Shown: positions 34,350 to 36,583 of the stretch, one piece after another
Layout: each line of letters starts with the position of its first letter
Position numbering within the stretch: position 1 is the stretch's first letter
Origin: an uncultured Clostridium sp.
GTDB taxonomy: Bacteria > Bacillota > Clostridia > TANB77 > CAG-508
Assembly: GCA_900557045.1 (NCBI GenBank)
Contig: USQY01000014.1
Span: 1-36,583, forward strand
Direction of reading: 5' to 3'
DNA length: 36,583 nt
Notes under the pieces: model-generated
The model's input: only the letters and a program-made list of their open reading frames with translations
What the model was told of the DNA's origin: nothing
The model's database searches: none
Made by a program: the position numbers and the translations under genes

Positions 34350-36311
34350 ATGCAATCGAATAATAATTTTTTTGATAAATTAGTATCAAAAACAAAAGTA
34401 TATTTAGTTATAATTGCAATTTTGTTAATAATTATATGCATTTTAAAACCAATAATTATACTACCAGCTGTTGTAATATATATACTTATTATATTGTATA
34501 CATATTGGACTAATCAAAAAAGAATAGCAGAAGTTTCAGAGCACATTACAGATTTAACTTTGAATATAGATAAAGTTTCCAAAAGGAATTTAATTAATTC
34601 ACCATTTCCATTAATAATAGCAGAAACAGGTGGCAATATTATATGGAAAAGTACTAAATTTATAAAAGAATTTAGAGAGTTTGATGTAACATCTATTTTA
34701 GATAATATTATAAAGGAAATAAAATTAGAAATTGAAAATAATACTAATTTGAAAAATAATCAAATTGTTAAAAAGATAGTAATAAATAACAAAAATTATA
34801 AAATAATATGCGAGTATGTAAAATCTAAGACACCAGATAAAAAAAATGTAGATAAAAAGATACCCGGAAGTAAGGAATATACTTTAACTATGTATTTTGT
34901 AGATGAAACAGAAATTGTGAATTTAAAAAATGATTATGAAGACTCAAAGGTATGCATAGGAATAGTAATGATTGACAATTACGAAGAGATTGTTCAACGC
35001 GTTTCTGGTGAACAACAATTGCAAATTTTTTCACAAATAGAGAAAAAAATTTATGATTGGGCTACAGAATTCAATGGTTTAATTGTAAAAACCGAAAGAG
35101 ATAGATTTGTATTGATATGTGAGCAAAAATATTTACAAATATTAGAAGAAAATAAGTTTAATATATTAGATCTTATTAAAGAAAATAACGAAAATGTAAA
35201 AATACCTTCAACTTTAAGTATAGCAATTTCAAATGAAGGTGAATCATATTATGAAAAATATAAATCTGCAAAAAATGCAATAGATATAGCTTTGGGTAGA
35301 GGTGGAGATCAGGCAGTTATAAGAAAAAGTGGAAAATACATTTTTTATGGAGGAAGAACACAAGAATTAGAAAAACGTACGAAAGTAAAGGCAAGAAGTG
35401 TTGCAAATGCATTAAAGGAACTTATTTTGGAATCAAATAATGTTGTAATAATGGGGCATACAAATAGTGATATTGATTCTTTAGGTTCAAGTTTAGGAAT
35501 ATATAGATTAGTTAAATCTCTGGGAAAAGATGCCTATGTTGTAAATAGTAATGCAGGGATTGGACTTGAAAATTTTATTGAATATGCAAAACGAGAAGAA
35601 GAATATGAAAAATCGATAATAGGAAAAGAAGAAGCAATTGAAGTTACAGATTCAAATACTTTGCTAATTGTAGTAGATACTCACAAAAGAAATTATTCAG
35701 ATGTTCCAGAATTAGTAGATTCGGCAGGAAAAATAGTTATAATTGATCACCATAGAATGAGTACAGACTATATAGATAATGCTGTTTTAACATTTCAAGA
35801 AGTATATGCATCATCAGCAGCAGAACTTGTTACAGAATTAATAGTATATTCAGAAGAAAATATAAAATTATCTACAGTAGAAGCAGAAGGTTTATATGCG
35901 GGGATAATGATGGACACTAAGAATTTTACTTTTAAAACAGGTGTTAGAACATTTGAGGCAGCAGCATATTTACGTAGATGTGGTGTTGATATTATTAAAG
36001 TAAAGAAATGGTTCCAAAGTGATTTGAATACATATGCTACTATTTCTGAAATAGTTTCTAAAGCAGAAATTATAGGAGATTCTATTGCTATTTCTGTATA
36101 TGATAAAGTTGATAAAGATGCGAATATAATTTGTGCAAAGGCAGCAGACGAGTTGCTAACAATTAGTGATATTACAGCATCATTTGTAATTGGAAATTAT
36201 GGCGAGAAAGTTTGCATCAGTGGACGTTCTTTAGGCGATATAAATGTTCAGATTATTTTAGAAAAATTACGGAGGAGGAGGCCATATAACTTTAGCAGGA
36301 GCACAAGTTGA
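34350..36311 (+). CDS. gdpP: GdpP-type DHH/DHHA1 cyclic-di-AMP phosphodiesterase, frameshifted near the 3' end
   Basis: GdpP hydrolyses cyclic-di-AMP at the membrane and thereby affects potassium balance, cell-wall stress and beta-lactam tolerance. The 653-residue frame has two N-terminal membrane spans (about 17-51), a degenerate PAS-like region (about 65-180), a degenerate GGDEF domain (about 200-325) and a DHH domain with MGHTNSDIDSLGSS, VVDTHKRN and IIDHHRMS. DHHA1 follows, from about residue 530. The last residues, after ILEKL, read RRRRPYNFSRSTS in place of the family's GGGGHxxAGA. Shifting forward by one base at 36270 restores GGGGHITLAGAQ and an ending typical of the family at 36384. 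The start follows AGAGGAG. Either a one-base insertion, a sequencing error or frameshifting explains this. Confidence 0.92.
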   Translation: MQSNNNFFDKLVSKTKVYLVIIAILLIIICILKPIIILPAVVIYILIILYTYWTNQKRIAEVSEHITDLTLNIDKVSKRNLINSPFPLIIAETGGNIIWKSTKFIKEFREFDVTSILDNIIKEIKLEIENNTNLKNNQIVKKIVINNKNYKIICEYVKSKTPDKKNVDKKIPGSKEYTLTMYFVDETEIVNLKNDYEDSKVCIGIVMIDNYEEIVQRVSGEQQLQIFSQIEKKIYDWATEFNGLIVKTERDRFVLICEQKYLQILEENKFNILDLIKENNENVKIPSTLSIAISNEGESYYEKYKSAKNAIDIALGRGGDQAVIRKSGKYIFYGGRTQELEKRTKVKARSVANALKELILESNNVVIMGHTNSDIDSLGSSLGIYRLVKSLGKDAYVVNSNAGIGLENFIEYAKREEEYEKSIIGKEEAIEVTDSNTLLIVVDTHKRNYSDVPELVDSAGKIVIIDHHRMSTDYIDNAVLTFQEVYASSAAELVTELIVYSEENIKLSTVEAEGLYAGIMMDTKNFTFKTGVRTFEAAAYLRRCGVDIIKVKKWFQSDLNTYATISEIVSKAEIIGDSIAISVYDKVDKDANIICAKAADELLTISDITASFVIGNYGEKVCISGRSLGDINVQIILEKLRRRRPYNFSRSTS

Positions 36312-36384
36312 TGGTATGAATGTTTATGATGTGAAAAAAGAATTAATTGAAAAAATTAAGGAATATTTCTCGGAGTCAGTGTAA
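36271..36384 (+). other. Out-of-frame C-terminal tail of gdpP
   Basis: In the +1 frame from 36271, codons read GGGGHITLAGAQVDGMNVYD and continue to KEYFSESV, with a stop at 36382-36384. This is the expected 37-residue end of the DHHA1 domain. It has no start codon or ribosome binding site of its own in the right place, so it belongs to the gene before it. From 36385 to the window end no gene is supported. Confidence 0.85.
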
Positions 36385-36583
36385 AACATGTAATTTTAAT
36401 ATAAAACTGTGAATTGTAATAGGAAATGTGTAAAATAAAAAACTAAAGACCATTTTGCATAAAACAAATAACGGTGTAAGAAAGTAATGGTCAATATTGG
36501 AAAATTTGTAAATTTTTGAAAATAAAAAGTTAGTGTAAAATTTATTCGGGGAGAATTTAACATAAAAAAATAATGAGATATTC

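Noticed and set aside
36448..36492. Seven-bp inverted repeat GACCATT / AATGGTC after gdpP
   Set aside because: The 31-nt loop and absence of a T run make it a weak terminator candidate, and chance is likely in this AT-rich sequence.

Overview
The window is very AT-rich, close to 70% A+T by eye. It has AAGGAG/GGAGG ribosome binding sites, TTGACA/TATAAT promoters and Firmicutes-type proteins (LCP ligase, S11 carboxypeptidase, ComEA, GdpP, RpoB/RpoC). It fits a low-GC Clostridia genome, probably an uncultured gut lineage. That lineage guess is inference, from a reductase-terminated NRPS and a giant repeat adhesin with an N-terminal dockerin-like domain.

Layout. 1-3.7 kb: an LCP cell-wall ligase (+), a D,D-carboxypeptidase (-) divergent from a ComEA-like DNA-binding protein (+), and a 62-residue membrane peptide with its own promoter. 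3.8-4.0 kb: an initiator tRNA-Met (-) with promoter and terminator. 4.1-11.8 kb (-): a four-domain NRPS (C-A-T-R), a multi-membrane-span histidine kinase and an HD-GYP response regulator, all on one strand in that transcription order. 11.8-19.7 kb: rpoB and rpoC (+), behind a leader of about 330 nt that contains an intrinsic terminator, and not next to the usual ribosomal protein genes. 19.7-20.05 kb: a G-rich repeat island quite unlike the surrounding DNA. 20.3-34.2 kb: one gene of 4,647 codons for a surface protein with six InlB-type repeat units followed by six beta-helix modules. 34.3-36.4 kb: a GdpP-type cyclic-di-AMP phosphodiesterase whose reading frame breaks exactly at the GGGGH motif.

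How the genes may work together. The NRPS, kinase and HD-GYP regulator form a same-strand cassette, with a stem-loop between NRPS and kinase. The kinase and regulator are plausible partners in a cyclic-di-GMP-lowering pathway, but the link to NRPS product control is inference. The carboxypeptidase and HD-GYP regulator promoters each carry two copies of a TTTTAYCRTTTT-like box, 25 bp apart and just upstream of the -35 element, which suggests one shared regulator. The most notable items are the predicted glycine-loading, reductively released single-module NRPS, the giant 6+6 modular adhesin, the frameshifted GdpP, the repeat island and the paired promoter boxes. All alignments and motif calls were made by eye; no searches were run.
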